Notes: generated by a model from the sequence alone, not told the origin. DNA of 47,002 bases from an uncultured Candidatus Saccharibacteria bacterium (GCA_949063825.1 CARSRA010000001.1:1-47002), one strand, 5' to 3'; counted from the stretch's first letter, positions 1 through 8,763 are shown. Made by a program: numbers and translations.

Positions 1-53
1 GTCATTATGAATCTCAGTTGCGTCTTTCACACTTCCAAAAGAGCTAGGGGGGA
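1..53 (-). repeat. Truncated copy of a hairpin repeat element
   Basis: Bases 1-53 are the reverse complement of about 20026-20077: the same internal segment (CTGAGATTCATAATGAC on the other strand) followed by the same arm containing CACTTCCAAAAGAGCT and a G run. The second arm would lie left of the window. Identity stops after the G run, near 53, so this is a dispersed element and not an extended duplication. Confidence 0.75.
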
Positions 54-79
54 TGTACATACGTATCCGCTGCGAAGAG

Positions 80-658
80 TCAGACTATGAGCTCGAGCCC
101 ATCAAGAAAAGAGGGCGTTTTACCAAGGATAATTTCAGGACAATAATTCACATCCTTCTGATTAACTCCATAGTAATGATGGTATATTTGGTCGACAGAG
201 CCGTAGTGTGCTTCATTCATCGAGAAACCTAATTGCTCAGCTACTTTATTCACAATTTCACTATTACTCCCTTCGATTTCCGTATATGCCGGGAGTGCAG
301 GCCAGGTGTCGATCGTAATTTCGGCGCCGTCTAATTCCCATTCTTCGCGCAAAGTTTCTTGGCGCGATTTCAATCTCAGCCCAGCCGCTTCCAATAGTGC
401 CACTGCGCCACTGTAGCTATCTACCTCAAGATTTATCTCGTCAACTCCAGTCAGAGATTGCTCCTTAATATTTTTATAAGTTATCACAATTCGTCGCCCC
501 TCGTCGCGTACACGCAAGAAGGAGTGTGGACCAGTATCAAATACACTGCGACGCATCAAAGTTTCCGCTTGAATAAGTTTTGCACCTGCCTGTTTGAGGG
601 TCGTTCGATATTCATCCTTGTCGATATTTAGGAAGGTTGCCTCGATTTCTTTATTCAT
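80..658 (-). CDS. CYTH-domain protein (class IV adenylate cyclase / ThTPase-like)
   Basis: About 192 residues. It opens with MNKEIEATF, a variant of the ExExK signature of CYTH triphosphate tunnel enzymes, followed by conserved-looking charged strands (FLRVRDEGRR, ITYK, EINLEVD, EEWELDGAEITIDTWP, YTEIEG). Family members bind triphosphates with divalent metal in a beta-tunnel; the substrate here cannot be read, and the lysine of the first motif is replaced. The start is set at 658, not at the upstream ATG at 712, because an extended -10 (TGTTATAAT, minus strand, 665-670) ends 6 nt before this ATG, implying a leaderless mRNA. About 20 nt separate its end from the hairpin repeat at the window start. 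No partner gene is visible. Confidence 0.75.
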   Translation of the reverse strand: MNKEIEATFLNIDKDEYRTTLKQAGAKLIQAETLMRRSVFDTGPHSFLRVRDEGRRIVITYKNIKEQSLTGVDEINLEVDSYSGAVALLEAAGLRLKSRQETLREEWELDGAEITIDTWPALPAYTEIEGSNSEIVNKVAEQLGFSMNEAHYGSVDQIYHHYYGVNQKDVNYCPEIILGKTPSFLDGLELIV

Positions 659-751
659 GTCTAAATTATAACATTTGGCGACTTCGTCATACAGAATTTC
701 TCCAGATAACATTTGAGGAAGTGTTGAAATTCATTCGCAAACGAGACTATC

Positions 752-772
752 TTGTTGTAAAAAATACAACAA
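752..772. repeat. Small inverted repeat TTGTTGTA-A5-TACAACAA
   Basis: Perfect 8-bp stem with a 5-nt A loop, followed by ATAAGCC. A nearly identical unit (9-bp stem, followed by ATAGCC) lies at 7817-7837. Both sit in the gap ahead of a TTGAYT/TGTG-type promoter. Terminator or operator are both possible; there is no T tract beyond the loop. Confidence 0.6.
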
Positions 773-808
773 TAAGCCAGCGAATGATCTAAAAATCTAG
801 ATTTTCCA

Positions 809-837
809 TTGACTTTTATACTTAAGCGTGATATAAT
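809..837 (+). promoter_or_regulatory. Promoter, TTGACT-17-TATAAT
   Basis: The -35 TTGACT at 809-814 and the -10 TATAAT at 832-837 are 17 nt apart, with CGTGA before the -10. It belongs to the promoter type found repeatedly in this window and serves the gene starting at 848 with almost no leader. Confidence 0.8.
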
Positions 838-847
838 AGAAATAGAT

Positions 848-1387
848 ATGTTTGTTTGGGATTATTTTATGCGCAGAAAGTGGCTTCTTTTGACCGTTTT
901 GGCGATCTTTATGCTGAGCGGTACGATTAGCGGTTACTTCCTCCAGCATTCCGATACTTATACTGTCAATAGCACGGTTTTAGATCGTCCGGAGGAAACT
1001 CCTGACGAGGGTACGATTGCTCGGGTGCAAGTGCCGATTTTATCGGAAGAAGAAGCAAATGCAATTGCTGTAGCTGAATCATCTGAACGTCAGTCTCTTG
1101 ATTCGCCCAGTGCGCCGGAGGTGGCTGCGAATGATGCGACGGAGAATGCTGGCAGCATTGTTGATGCGCCCGCCACTGTGGGTGCCTCGCTTGAAGAGCC
1201 GACATCTAAACCTGATGACATAGAAGTACCTTTGACTAATCAAGGGGCGCAGGCTGATCTTAACAAAGCTTGGCTTACGCTTTTTAGTGCTTGGCAACAG
1301 GCGACGTGGGGGATTCTCGGGGCAATTGCCGTTGCTCTGATTGCTGTATTGTTTGCGCGTTGGCTCTTCTTGCGTAAGCTAAGCTAG
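848..1387 (+). CDS. Small two-TM membrane protein of unknown function
   Basis: About 179 residues, not recognised. A hydrophobic segment follows the basic MRRK (about residues 10-30) and a second lies at the C terminus (about 155-175), with an acidic, Ser/Ala/Pro-rich linker of about 110 residues between them, presumably outside the cytoplasm. The ATG at 848 is chosen because the -10 box ends at 837 and an upstream TTG in frame at 809 is itself the -35 box. The gene stands alone and is convergent with the membrane protein ending at 1403, 15 nt away. The linker looks low complexity, so homology searches may find little. Confidence 0.65.
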   Translation: MFVWDYFMRRKWLLLTVLAIFMLSGTISGYFLQHSDTYTVNSTVLDRPEETPDEGTIARVQVPILSEEEANAIAVAESSERQSLDSPSAPEVAANDATENAGSIVDAPATVGASLEEPTSKPDDIEVPLTNQGAQADLNKAWLTLFSAWQQATWGILGAIAVALIAVLFARWLFLRKLS

Positions 1388-1402
1388 TAATCTACTGTCA
1401 AA

Positions 1403-2608
1403 CTAATCTAGTTTGGTGATTTTATTAAAGTAGAAGTTCTCGCCAGATTTATGGAACTGATATTGATAGCGATTGAGCTGATCTTTGTATCGATCGAAGT
1501 CTTCCTGTTTGGCATCTTTTGCTACTGGGCGGAATAAGTCGTTAAAATTGTAGTAGCTTTTTTCATCTTTATCATAGATACCAGCATGCGAGATGACATA
1601 CATCACTTCACCCTCCTGGTAGATGCGATCGATTTTTTCGATGATTTCACGATGTTGATTGAGTACGCAGGTTTGATTTTGTGCCTCAAAGGTATCATTA
1701 CTGCGTTGATAGGTGAAATTTAGACAACCTGCGTTAAAATTGGACGTATAAAATTTTACATTGTCACCAAAGAGCTTTGTAAATTCAGCTTTTAGAGTGC
1801 CAGTAGGCAGGGTTACAACACCATTCTCGACGCTCATTGTGGCACCATTTGACGATCCGGTGTCAGCAAGCTCGGCGGAATTTGCTTGTTCGCGTGCGAC
1901 CTGACGATAAGCCATATTGAGCAAATACTCTGGCTTGATGTCGCGCAGGGTGTGGTTGTCACTATAGAGATAATACGCAGAAACATTATCGGCGCTAAGG
2001 TCAATTTTTACTTGGTCGAGTAGATAGCTGTAATTCGCAAGATACCAGGCGTCATCTTTGACTGGCTCGTTGGACACAGTTGATTCATTGGTTGGATGTG
2101 CTGTTTCGGTGTTGATGATTTCGGTACCTTCGATACGATAGCCAAGGTTATAAAGCAAATGAGCTGCATATCCTAGACCCAAAACGAGGATGACGATAAT
2201 CAGATCGCGTAAAATATTATTCCAGCGACGTCGGCGATCGGCACGCTTTAGCTGAGTATTCATAGTGGTCTGGAAAGTTGCACTGATACTATCAAGCAAT
2301 TCTTTCTGATTTGCAGCAATTTGATCCTGTAAGGTCATGAAAGTATCTAGATCAACGGCTTTTTTGCGCGTAGACTTGTTCTTTTTTGGCTTCTGTTCCG
2401 CATCATCCACCTGCGCATCAGCGGCAGCTGATTTTGCGGTGTTCATTTTTTTTGTTGACACATTCTTTTTGCGATTTTTGGGCTTTTGGTTCGCCTTAGA
2501 CTTCGCGGCGTCTTTCTTTATGTCGCTTGGATCGTTGGATACGTCTTCCAAGTTAGTTTTTTTGACTGATTTTTCGGACCCCACCGTCGGTACTGTAGCT
2601 TCTGACAT
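1403..2608 (-). CDS. Single-pass membrane protein with long basic N-terminal tail
   Basis: About 401 residues, not recognised. Residues 1-90 are Lys/Ala/Ser-rich and likely disordered. A predicted helix around 90-120 precedes a basic patch (RADRRRR) and one membrane segment at about 135-155 (IIVILVLGLGYAAHLLY). The remaining 240 residues should be extracytoplasmic and contain two cysteines (NAGCLNF and NQTCVLN) spaced as for a disulphide. The start has a GAGAGG ribosome site, and a TATAAT box lies upstream at 2633-2638 on the minus strand (TGTTATAAT). It is monocistronic. The topology suggests a surface protein with a nucleic-acid-like basic cytoplasmic tail; function unknown. Confidence 0.7.
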   Translation of the reverse strand: MSEATVPTVGSEKSVKKTNLEDVSNDPSDIKKDAAKSKANQKPKNRKKNVSTKKMNTAKSAAADAQVDDAEQKPKKNKSTRKKAVDLDTFMTLQDQIAANQKELLDSISATFQTTMNTQLKRADRRRRWNNILRDLIIVILVLGLGYAAHLLYNLGYRIEGTEIINTETAHPTNESTVSNEPVKDDAWYLANYSYLLDQVKIDLSADNVSAYYLYSDNHTLRDIKPEYLLNMAYRQVAREQANSAELADTGSSNGATMSVENGVVTLPTGTLKAEFTKLFGDNVKFYTSNFNAGCLNFTYQRSNDTFEAQNQTCVLNQHREIIEKIDRIYQEGEVMYVISHAGIYDKDEKSYYNFNDLFRPVAKDAKQEDFDRYKDQLNRYQYQFHKSGENFYFNKITKLD

Positions 2609-2694
2609 ATATTACCTCTCTTTTACGCCCCCATTATAACATAAGGCTTACGTTTCTAGTTAAAAATGCTTGCGATTTTTTAATCCATACTTTA

Positions 2695-2723
2695 TTGACA
2701 CCTTATTCAAAAACGCTTATACT
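2695..2723 (+). promoter_or_regulatory. Promoter, TTGACA-17-TATACT
   Basis: Consensus -35 TTGACA (2695-2700), 17-nt spacer, TATACT (2718-2723). It drives the gene at 2753, which also has an AAAGGAG ribosome site. Confidence 0.75.
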
Positions 2724-2752
2724 TAGCTTAGATAAATTCCAAAGGAGTAAAA

Positions 2753-3181
2753 ATGGCTACTAAATCAACAAAAACTACGAAAGCATCAACAAAGACTAAT
2801 ACTAAAACTACACGTTCAGCTGCAGCTCGCAAGACTACTACAGCTAAGGCTCCGGCTCGCAAAACTACTACAGCTAAGGCTCCGGCTCGCAAAACTACTG
2901 CTACACGTGCGGCTTCCGTCGCCCCAGTTGAGTCACGGATTCCTGACGGGGAATATCGACCGATTTCGATGTGGGGGTATTTTGGTTGGGAGATCGTTTA
3001 TGCAATCCCGCTCATTGGTTGGATCATTTGTGTCGGGCAAGCTTTTTGTGCTAATAATCGTAATTTACGCAATTTTGCCCGTTCGCAGTTTTGCTGGTTA
3101 ATCCTATGGCTAATTAGCGTTTGTGTATTGGCTGGTCTCGGCGTATTTACAAGTATGCTGGAGACGCTTGGCTGGATTTAA
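2753..3181 (+). CDS. Membrane protein with Lys/Ala/Thr tandem-repeat N terminus
   Basis: 142 residues. The N-terminal 55 residues are a basic Thr/Lys/Ala tail with a roughly 30-bp tandem repeat at 2830-2917 (RKTTTAKAPA twice, then a degenerate third copy). The C-terminal part has two hydrophobic segments (VYAIPLIGWIICVGQAF and CWLILWLISVCVLAGLGVF) separated by NRNLRNFARSQF. That layout recalls small conserved Firmicutes membrane proteins often misannotated as ABC permeases; this is from memory of the motif and unproved. Strong AAAGGAG site 5 nt before the ATG. The repeat could change length by slippage without breaking the frame, since the unit is a multiple of three. Confidence 0.7.
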   Translation: MATKSTKTTKASTKTNTKTTRSAAARKTTTAKAPARKTTTAKAPARKTTATRAASVAPVESRIPDGEYRPISMWGYFGWEIVYAIPLIGWIICVGQAFCANNRNLRNFARSQFCWLILWLISVCVLAGLGVFTSMLETLGWI

Positions 3182-3241
3182 CCTGAGCTAGACAAAACCC
3201 CCTAGTTTGATATAATATATTCAATAATCTGAGGAGAAAAC

Positions 3242-3811
3242 ATGTCAATTGCGTGGATTATCGTTTCAGCTGTTGCAGTAATTTTGATCGCGGCGGTTTG
3301 GGCGACCTATAATAGTTTAGTGAAGCTTGATGAGCGTGTGAATGAAGCTTGGTCGGATATTACCGTACAGCTCAAACGTCGTTCGGATCTGATTCCGAAT
3401 CTTGTTGAGACGGTAAAAGGTTATACGAAACATGAGACCGAAGCAATCAAAGCGGTTTCGGACGCGCGTGCCAAGATGATGGGTGCACGTTCGGTAGCTG
3501 ATACTGCGGAAGCGGATGGTTCGTTTGTGGGCGCACTGTCACGGTTGATGGCGGTGACCGAGTCTTACCCGGAGCTTAAAGCTGACAAAAATTTCCAACA
3601 GCTCAGTAGCGAATTGACTGACACCGAGGACAAAATTCAAGCGGCACGTCGTTTTTATAATGCTGGCGCCAAAGAGCTCAATACTAAGATTAAGCTTTTC
3701 CCATCTAATATTATTAATAATCTGATTGGGCATTTTAAGACGCGCGATTATTATGAAGTTTCCGAAGACGAGAAGCAGAAAATTGCCAATGCTCCGGAGG
3801 TAAAATTCTAA
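3242..3811 (+). CDS. lemA: LemA family membrane protein
   Basis: 189 residues, the usual LemA length. An N-terminal membrane helix (residues 3-22) is followed by the family hallmark YNSLVKLDERVNEAW, then LKRRSDLIPNLVETVKGY and the long helical region ending in KTRDYYEVSEDEK. LemA proteins have a short extracellular N terminus and a helical cytoplasmic domain; the molecular role is not settled. It is followed after 46 nt by htpX, a well-known pairing. A TATAAT lies at about 3211-3216 and a GAGGAG ribosome site precedes the ATG. Confidence 0.93.
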   Translation: MSIAWIIVSAVAVILIAAVWATYNSLVKLDERVNEAWSDITVQLKRRSDLIPNLVETVKGYTKHETEAIKAVSDARAKMMGARSVADTAEADGSFVGALSRLMAVTESYPELKADKNFQQLSSELTDTEDKIQAARRFYNAGAKELNTKIKLFPSNIINNLIGHFKTRDYYEVSEDEKQKIANAPEVKF

Positions 3812-3820
3812 ATATCTTAA

Positions 3821-3844
3821 GGCGCAGGTGAGACCATCTGCGCC
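3821..3844. other. Intergenic hairpin between lemA and htpX
   Basis: GGCGCAG pairs with CTGCGCC around a 10-nt loop, ending 13 nt before the htpX ATG. There is no T tract, so it is more likely to influence mRNA stability or htpX translation than to terminate transcription. Confidence 0.5.
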
Positions 3845-3857
3845 AGGGTCTAGATCT

Positions 3858-4736
3858 ATGTATAAACAAATTGCCGCAAATAAACGAAATACCATATTTA
3901 TTATGGGTTTTTTCGTGTTGATTGTTGGAGCGATTGGCTGGGTGGTTGCTTATTTTACTGAGGACTGGGCTGTACTAACATGGGTATTTATTGTGGCGCT
4001 TGTCTATGCGATCGTTCAGTATTTCGCTTCGGCTAGTATTGCAGTCGCGATGACGGGTGCAAAGCAAATCCAAAAAAAGGATAATCCGCGTTTTTATAAT
4101 ACAGTCGAAAATCTTTCGATCGCAACCGGCTTGCCAATGCCCAAGGTTTATATTATTGATGATCCAGCCCCGAATGCCTTTGCTTCTGGCCGTGATCCGA
4201 AGCACGCCGTAGTTGCCGCGACTACTGGTTTACTCGACATCATGGACAACAAAGAATTGAATGCCGTGATGGCGCACGAAATGTCGCATGTTAAGAATTA
4301 TGATATCCGAGTGTCCATGATTACGTTTGGCCTAGTTTGTCTAGTCGGTTATATTGCAGATTTAGGCCTCAGGATGATGCTTTATACTAGCCATCATGAC
4401 GATGATGATAGTAGTCCGATCGGCCTAATTGTGATGCTATTAGTTTCGATCGTCGCTCCGATTGCAGCTAGCCTGGCTCAGCTTGCAGTTTCGCGGGAGC
4501 GTGAATATCTCGCCGACGCTTCGGCGGCACACATCACGCGCTATCCGGAGGGGATGATTTCCGCACTAAAGAAATTAGAAGTCCATGGTCGACCGATGCA
4601 TCGTCAGAATCCGGCTACCGAGGCGATGTTTATTAATAGCCCGCTCAAAAAAGGTGCAATCAAAAATCTTTTTAGCACCCACCCATCGATCGAAAAGCGC
4701 ATCGAAAGGCTCGAACATGGCAAAAGCAAATTCTAA
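3858..4736 (+). CDS. htpX: Protease HtpX homologue (M48 zinc metalloprotease)
   Basis: About 292 residues. Two N-terminal membrane segments (about 17-60) precede the M48 domain with the zinc motif MAHEMSHVKN (HExxH) and the third-ligand region REYLADASAA. Further membrane segments follow the active site (LVCLVGYIADLGL and IGLIVMLLVSIVAPI). HtpX degrades misfolded membrane proteins at the inner face of the membrane. The ATG at 3858 is preferred to a GTG at 3828 because the extra residues are encoded in the hairpin region and do not resemble the family N terminus. Its last 20 nt overlap the next gene, indicating an operon lemA-htpX-4717. Confidence 0.93.
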   Translation: MYKQIAANKRNTIFIMGFFVLIVGAIGWVVAYFTEDWAVLTWVFIVALVYAIVQYFASASIAVAMTGAKQIQKKDNPRFYNTVENLSIATGLPMPKVYIIDDPAPNAFASGRDPKHAVVAATTGLLDIMDNKELNAVMAHEMSHVKNYDIRVSMITFGLVCLVGYIADLGLRMMLYTSHHDDDDSSPIGLIVMLLVSIVAPIAASLAQLAVSREREYLADASAAHITRYPEGMISALKKLEVHGRPMHRQNPATEAMFINSPLKKGAIKNLFSTHPSIEKRIERLEHGKSKF

Positions 4737-5808
4737 ATCGAGTCCAAAAAATCATCCACATAAAAAGCCTCGTCAGGGTTCTGTTTTTGCGAACGTCAAG
4801 CAGTTTTTTAAAAGAATTCATATAAAGATTAGAAAAACGCGTAGCCAACATTATCATCCGCATAAAAGTTTTCGTCGTTCATATCGCGAAGATTATTTAC
4901 GTGTTACCAAAGCGCCTGGGATTATGGAACAGATTATGGCGACTTTCCGGATGATTTTTCGTCACTTTAAGACTTTTTTACCGTTTGTTCTGTTGATGGT
5001 TGTGAGTTATATCGTATTGGTCGGGTTGATGAGCGAGGAGTTTTATAGAGAATATCAAGATGCTATTAGCGAAGCTGAGGCATCTGAAGGTGCTGCTAAA
5101 TTCGGTGTTTTTGCGCGAGCAGCACTATTGCTTTCATCTACCGTAGCGACTGGCGGGCTTGATTCTGGTACTGATGAGGTTGGTCGCAGTTTTATGTTTA
5201 TTCTTTTCCTAGTGATGTGGCTAGTTACAGTTTACCTTGTGCGCCATTTTATGGCTGGCCACAAGTTGAAACTTCGTGATGCGCTTTATAACGCGCTTGC
5301 TCCGCTGATCTCGACTTTGATAGTGTTGATAGTTGTACTCATTCAGGCTATTCCGCTAATGCTTGTTTTAATTACTTACTCAGCAGCCGTAGCGACTGGT
5401 TTTTTGGCAACTCCATTTTATGCGTTAGTCTACTTTATTTTTGCGCTTACGATGTTACTGATTTCGGTTTACTGTTTCTCAAGCTCGCTCATTGCACTAG
5501 CAGCGGTGACGGCTCCAGGCGTCTATCCTTTGGCTGCGCTTAGTTCGGCATCCGATTTGATGATGGGACGGAGGATTCATTTTATCGCACGTCTGATCGC
5601 GCTTTTACTTACGGCTGTATTAGTATATATTATAGTCATGATGCCAGTAATCTTAATTGATTTTTGGCTTAAGGCTAGTTTTGATTGGCTAGCTAATGTA
5701 CCGATTGTGCCATTTATGCTGTTGACTTGTACCTGCTTCATGTTTGTTTACATTGCAACTTTTATTTATCAATATTATCGAGCATTACTGGATTACCAGG
5801 AAAAATAA
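4717..5808 (+). CDS. Polytopic membrane protein with basic His/Lys-rich N terminus
   Basis: About 363 residues, not recognised. Residues 1-65 are strongly basic (HPHKKPRQ, FKRIHIKIRKTRSQHYHPHKSF). About six hydrophobic segments follow, starting around residue 85 (FLPFVLLMVVSYIVLVGLM) and ending near 355. The start lies inside htpX (20-nt overlap) behind AAAGG; the frame stays open further upstream, but that part only reads the htpX sequence. It ends 22 nt before ligA. The overlap implies coupled translation with htpX, so a role in membrane-protein quality control is possible, but that is inference from position. Confidence 0.7.
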   Translation: MAKANSKSSPKNHPHKKPRQGSVFANVKQFFKRIHIKIRKTRSQHYHPHKSFRRSYREDYLRVTKAPGIMEQIMATFRMIFRHFKTFLPFVLLMVVSYIVLVGLMSEEFYREYQDAISEAEASEGAAKFGVFARAALLLSSTVATGGLDSGTDEVGRSFMFILFLVMWLVTVYLVRHFMAGHKLKLRDALYNALAPLISTLIVLIVVLIQAIPLMLVLITYSAAVATGFLATPFYALVYFIFALTMLLISVYCFSSSLIALAAVTAPGVYPLAALSSASDLMMGRRIHFIARLIALLLTAVLVYIIVMMPVILIDFWLKASFDWLANVPIVPFMLLTCTCFMFVYIATFIYQYYRALLDYQEK

Positions 5809-5830
5809 TAATACTGATCTCGGAGGCTAG

Positions 5831-7816
5831 ATGACGAAAATAGAAGCTGAACAACGGATTTTGAAGTTACGCAAATTAATCGATGAATATCGCTATCATT
5901 ATCATGTGCTTGATGAATCAATTATGTCGGAGGCGGCGGCCGATTCGCTGAAACATGAGTTATCTGAGCTTGAAAAGCAATACCCAGAATTGATTACTCC
6001 GGATTCGCCGACTCAACGCGTGGCGGGGCGACCACTGGATAAATTCGAAAAAGTAAAGCATAAAGAGCGGATGATTTCACTCTCAGATGTTTTTTTTGAA
6101 GATGAGCTATGTGAATGGGACAATTCTAATACTAAATTAGTCGGTCCAGTACAGGAATACTTCACTGATATTAAGATGGATGGTTTGGCCTGTGCGCTGC
6201 ATTACGAAGGCGGCTCGCTTGAAAAGGCGGTCACACGTGGCGACGGTATGATCGGAGAGGATGTGACCATGAATGTACGCACGATCGAAAATGTACCGCT
6301 CAAAATTGACGCCCCGGGACACGTTGAAGTGCGAGGTGAGATCGTAATTTTTAAACGTGATTTTGAGGAGCTGAATCAAAAACAGCAAAAACGTGGCGAA
6401 AAGCCATTTGCTAACCCGCGCAACTTAGCTGCCGGTAGTATCCGCCAGCTCGATCCGCGGATTGCCGCTTCGCGTAGACTGAGATTTATGGCCTATGATT
6501 TGGTTGAGCCGAATCTTGCAAAGCATTCGGAAGCTTACGCATGGCTAAAGCAAATGGGTTTCCGGACTTCCGGCGAAGATCGTGTCTTTAAGAGTTTGGG
6601 CGATGTGATTCAAGAAATCCAGCGACTTGAGACTAGTCGCCAGGATTTACCCTTTAATACTGATGGTATGGTGATCAAGATTAACGACCGTGCTGTTTAT
6701 CAGAAATTGGGGATCGTAGGCAAGACTCCACGCGGCGCAGTAGCTTATAAATATCCTGCCGAAGAGAGTAGTACTAGAGTGCGCGACATAGTGATCTCGA
6801 TTGGTCGGACTGGTGCAGCTACGCCAGTAGCAATCCTTGATCCGGTGGTAGTAGCCGGCAGTACTGTCCGCCACGCCAGCCTCCATAATGCTGACGAGAT
6901 TGCGCGACTAGATGTGCGAATTGGTGACACGGTAATTATCTATAAGGCTGGCGACATTATTCCGCAAATTAAAGAAGTTCTTGTTAGTTTGCGTCCAGAA
7001 AATGCCAAAGCATTTGATTACGAGGAAGCTTTAAGATCTCAATATCCCGAGCTCGAATTCGAGCGGCCGACGGGTGAGGTGGTTTATCGTGTGAAAGGGG
7101 AAGATTCAAAGTTGATTCTGAAACGGGCGATTGAGTATTATGCTTCGAAGCCTGCTTTAAATATTGAGGGTTTAGGTGAAAAAAACGTGGCAGCGCTGAT
7201 CGATGCTGGATTGGTGCGAAGTATTGCCGACCTTTATCGCTTGCGCCCGGAAAAAATTGCAATGTTAGGGCGTTTTGCAAAGCTCAGTGCCAGGAAAATA
7301 GTTCAGGCCATCGAAGAGTCGAAACATCCGCCGCTTGCGAAATTTATTGCAGCACTTGGGATTCGCCATGTCGGTACTCAGACTGCGGCGACTCTAGCAC
7401 AAGGCTTTACTAGCATTGAAAAACTGCAAGAAGCGAGCGAAGATGAATTGTTAAAACTCCCCGATATTGGCCAGATTGTGGCTGAGTCGATTTTGGCTTG
7501 GTTTGCCGATGAGGATAATGCAAAGTTGCTACGCGAATTAAAAGAGCTTGGCGTAGAGCCGCAGTTTATCGATCAGGCAACTTTGCCGCTTGCAGGACAA
7601 AGTTATATTATTAGTGGCACACTAGATAATATGGGGCGCGAAGAAGCCGAAGAGCGCCTGCGTGCGCTTGGTGCGACGGTCACAAGCAGTGTGACAAAAA
7701 CTACTACGGCGTTGATCGTTGGTTTGAAGCCCGGTAAAAGTAAACTAGAGAAAGCTGCGAAACTTGGTATTCCACTTCTAGACGAATCGGGATTCCAGAA
7801 TCTCCTCAAGTCATAA
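5831..7816 (+). CDS. ligA: NAD-dependent DNA ligase LigA lacking zinc-finger cysteines
   Basis: 661 residues, the normal length. It seals nicks using NAD+. Domain Ia (YRYHYHVLDESIMSEAAAD) precedes the adenylation motif DIKMDGLA with the AMP-accepting lysine at about 115. NPRNLAAGSIRQLD, the OB-fold and the motif RTGAATPVA follow. HhH repeats (NIEGLGEKN, LAKFIAALGIRHVG) and a C-terminal BRCT domain (residues about 590-661) are present. The segment that should carry the Cys4 zinc finger (around residues 400-425, EFERPTGEVVYRVKGED) contains no cysteine; the whole protein has only two, both near the N terminus. A GGAGG ribosome site precedes the ATG. No frame disturbance is seen, so the enzyme should be active. 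Confidence 0.97.
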   Translation: MTKIEAEQRILKLRKLIDEYRYHYHVLDESIMSEAAADSLKHELSELEKQYPELITPDSPTQRVAGRPLDKFEKVKHKERMISLSDVFFEDELCEWDNSNTKLVGPVQEYFTDIKMDGLACALHYEGGSLEKAVTRGDGMIGEDVTMNVRTIENVPLKIDAPGHVEVRGEIVIFKRDFEELNQKQQKRGEKPFANPRNLAAGSIRQLDPRIAASRRLRFMAYDLVEPNLAKHSEAYAWLKQMGFRTSGEDRVFKSLGDVIQEIQRLETSRQDLPFNTDGMVIKINDRAVYQKLGIVGKTPRGAVAYKYPAEESSTRVRDIVISIGRTGAATPVAILDPVVVAGSTVRHASLHNADEIARLDVRIGDTVIIYKAGDIIPQIKEVLVSLRPENAKAFDYEEALRSQYPELEFERPTGEVVYRVKGEDSKLILKRAIEYYASKPALNIEGLGEKNVAALIDAGLVRSIADLYRLRPEKIAMLGRFAKLSARKIVQAIEESKHPPLAKFIAALGIRHVGTQTAATLAQGFTSIEKLQEASEDELLKLPDIGQIVAESILAWFADEDNAKLLRELKELGVEPQFIDQATLPLAGQSYIISGTLDNMGREEAEERLRALGATVTSSVTKTTTALIVGLKPGKSKLEKAAKLGIPLLDESGFQNLLKS

Positions 7817-7837
7817 TTGTTGTAAAAATTACAACAA
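7817..7837. repeat. Small inverted repeat, second copy
   Basis: TTGTTGTAA-AAA-TTACAACAA starts right after the ligA stop; it matches the unit at 752-772 including most of the 3' flank. It may be a ligA 3' hairpin or a shared operator site. Confidence 0.6.
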
Positions 7838-7881
7838 TAGCCCTAAAGTGTATCGCAGTACTGGGTGGTGACGTCATCCTA

Positions 7882-7910
7882 TTGATTTTTGGGATAAAGT
7901 GTGCTATAAT
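7882..7910 (+). promoter_or_regulatory. Promoter TTGATT-17-TATAAT with structured leader
   Basis: The -35 is at 7882-7887 and the -10 at 7905-7910, preceded by GTGTGC and followed by AGAAAGATAA. The roughly 75-nt leader can pair GGGTGGGCA (7926-7934) with TGCCTACTC just ahead of the AAAGGGGG ribosome site of the gene at 7993. It contains GTTTTTGATG, also present in the leader at 20.6 kb. Confidence 0.75.
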
Positions 7911-7992
7911 AGAAAGATAATATGTGGGTGGGCACAAAAGTACTTTAATTTTGAGTTTTTGATGCCTACTCCAAGAAAGGGGGATCGATCAT

Positions 7993-8763
7993 ATGATTGA
8001 TCAGGAGAAATTTAGTAAGAAATTGGCGAGTGAGCAAGAGGCAAAGAGTATGCTTAGGACAGTTGTCTGCTGCGGGCTGGCAATATTCGTTACCGGCATA
8101 GTGATTACCGTTTTGAGTATGTTCTATATTTGGCCTCGGGAGTCTCGTGATGCCCCAAAGGCGTTAGCCGGATCATGGTACAATGGCAAGCAGATTATTC
8201 CGAGTGAAGAGCTAATATCGAACTCGGATTGGTCGGTGGTTTTCGCTGGCGAGTCGGTCGACGAGCTGGCTCCGAAATCAATGAAACTGAAAAATAATTC
8301 GGTGGACTCTGTTCTCGCACAGTCGCTCTCGGCTACCGTATACCTCGATCAGGGCAAGGAGCGCCCATTGACACTTGATTACCTGAAGGTGCCAACTGAA
8401 ATGTCGGCCGATGAGATGTATGTTATTGAGTTTAACTGTATAGCGTACAATCATATGCAGCCGATCGACCGTTCTACGACGCGGTATTATGTTGCTCCGT
8501 TGCGGCTTACGCGTGGGGAGGATAGCGCGATTACGTTTGCCTTGTTTGATCCAGATGAGCAGTGTTTTCACCAGATCTGTATACCGTTTCGGGCGGCAGA
8601 GAATATTGAATTGCGATATGCATTCGATATGGAATTCGAGGAGCAGACGTACGGACAGGTCTACCGCCTGTTCGTGGAGGTGGAGAAACCGGCGGAGGGC
8701 CAAAAGAGAGGTAAAGGTGCCTCCGGCTACAGCGGTCCGATTGTTGCGCAAGCAGCAGAGTAA
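7993..8763 (+). CDS. Membrane-anchored extracytoplasmic protein, unknown
   Basis: 256 residues, not recognised. A membrane segment at about 22-46 (VVCCGLAIFVTGIVITVLSMFYIW) follows a charged N terminus; the remaining 210 residues should face outward. That part is acidic and looks beta-rich (SWYNGKQIIPSEEL, MYVIEFNCIAYN, RYYVAPLRLTRG), with two cysteines (EQCFHQIC) five residues apart. The ribosome site AAGAAAGGGGG is of the type shared with the accessory genes at 9.5, 17.1 and 43.4 kb. It is monocistronic, with its own promoter and a GC hairpin downstream. Base use resembles the accessory genes more than the housekeeping neighbours, by eye only. Confidence 0.65.
   Translation: MIDQEKFSKKLASEQEAKSMLRTVVCCGLAIFVTGIVITVLSMFYIWPRESRDAPKALAGSWYNGKQIIPSEELISNSDWSVVFAGESVDELAPKSMKLKNNSVDSVLAQSLSATVYLDQGKERPLTLDYLKVPTEMSADEMYVIEFNCIAYNHMQPIDRSTTRYYVAPLRLTRGEDSAITFALFDPDEQCFHQICIPFRAAENIELRYAFDMEFEEQTYGQVYRLFVEVEKPAEGQKRGKGASGYSGPIVAQAAE

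Noticed and set aside
65..74. ATCCGCTGCG at the left edge matches the 3' end of type-2 cassettes (AIRC codons)
   Set aside because: Only ten bases agree, no cassette stop or tail follows, and the reading frame continues into the CYTH gene on the other strand; coincidence is likely.
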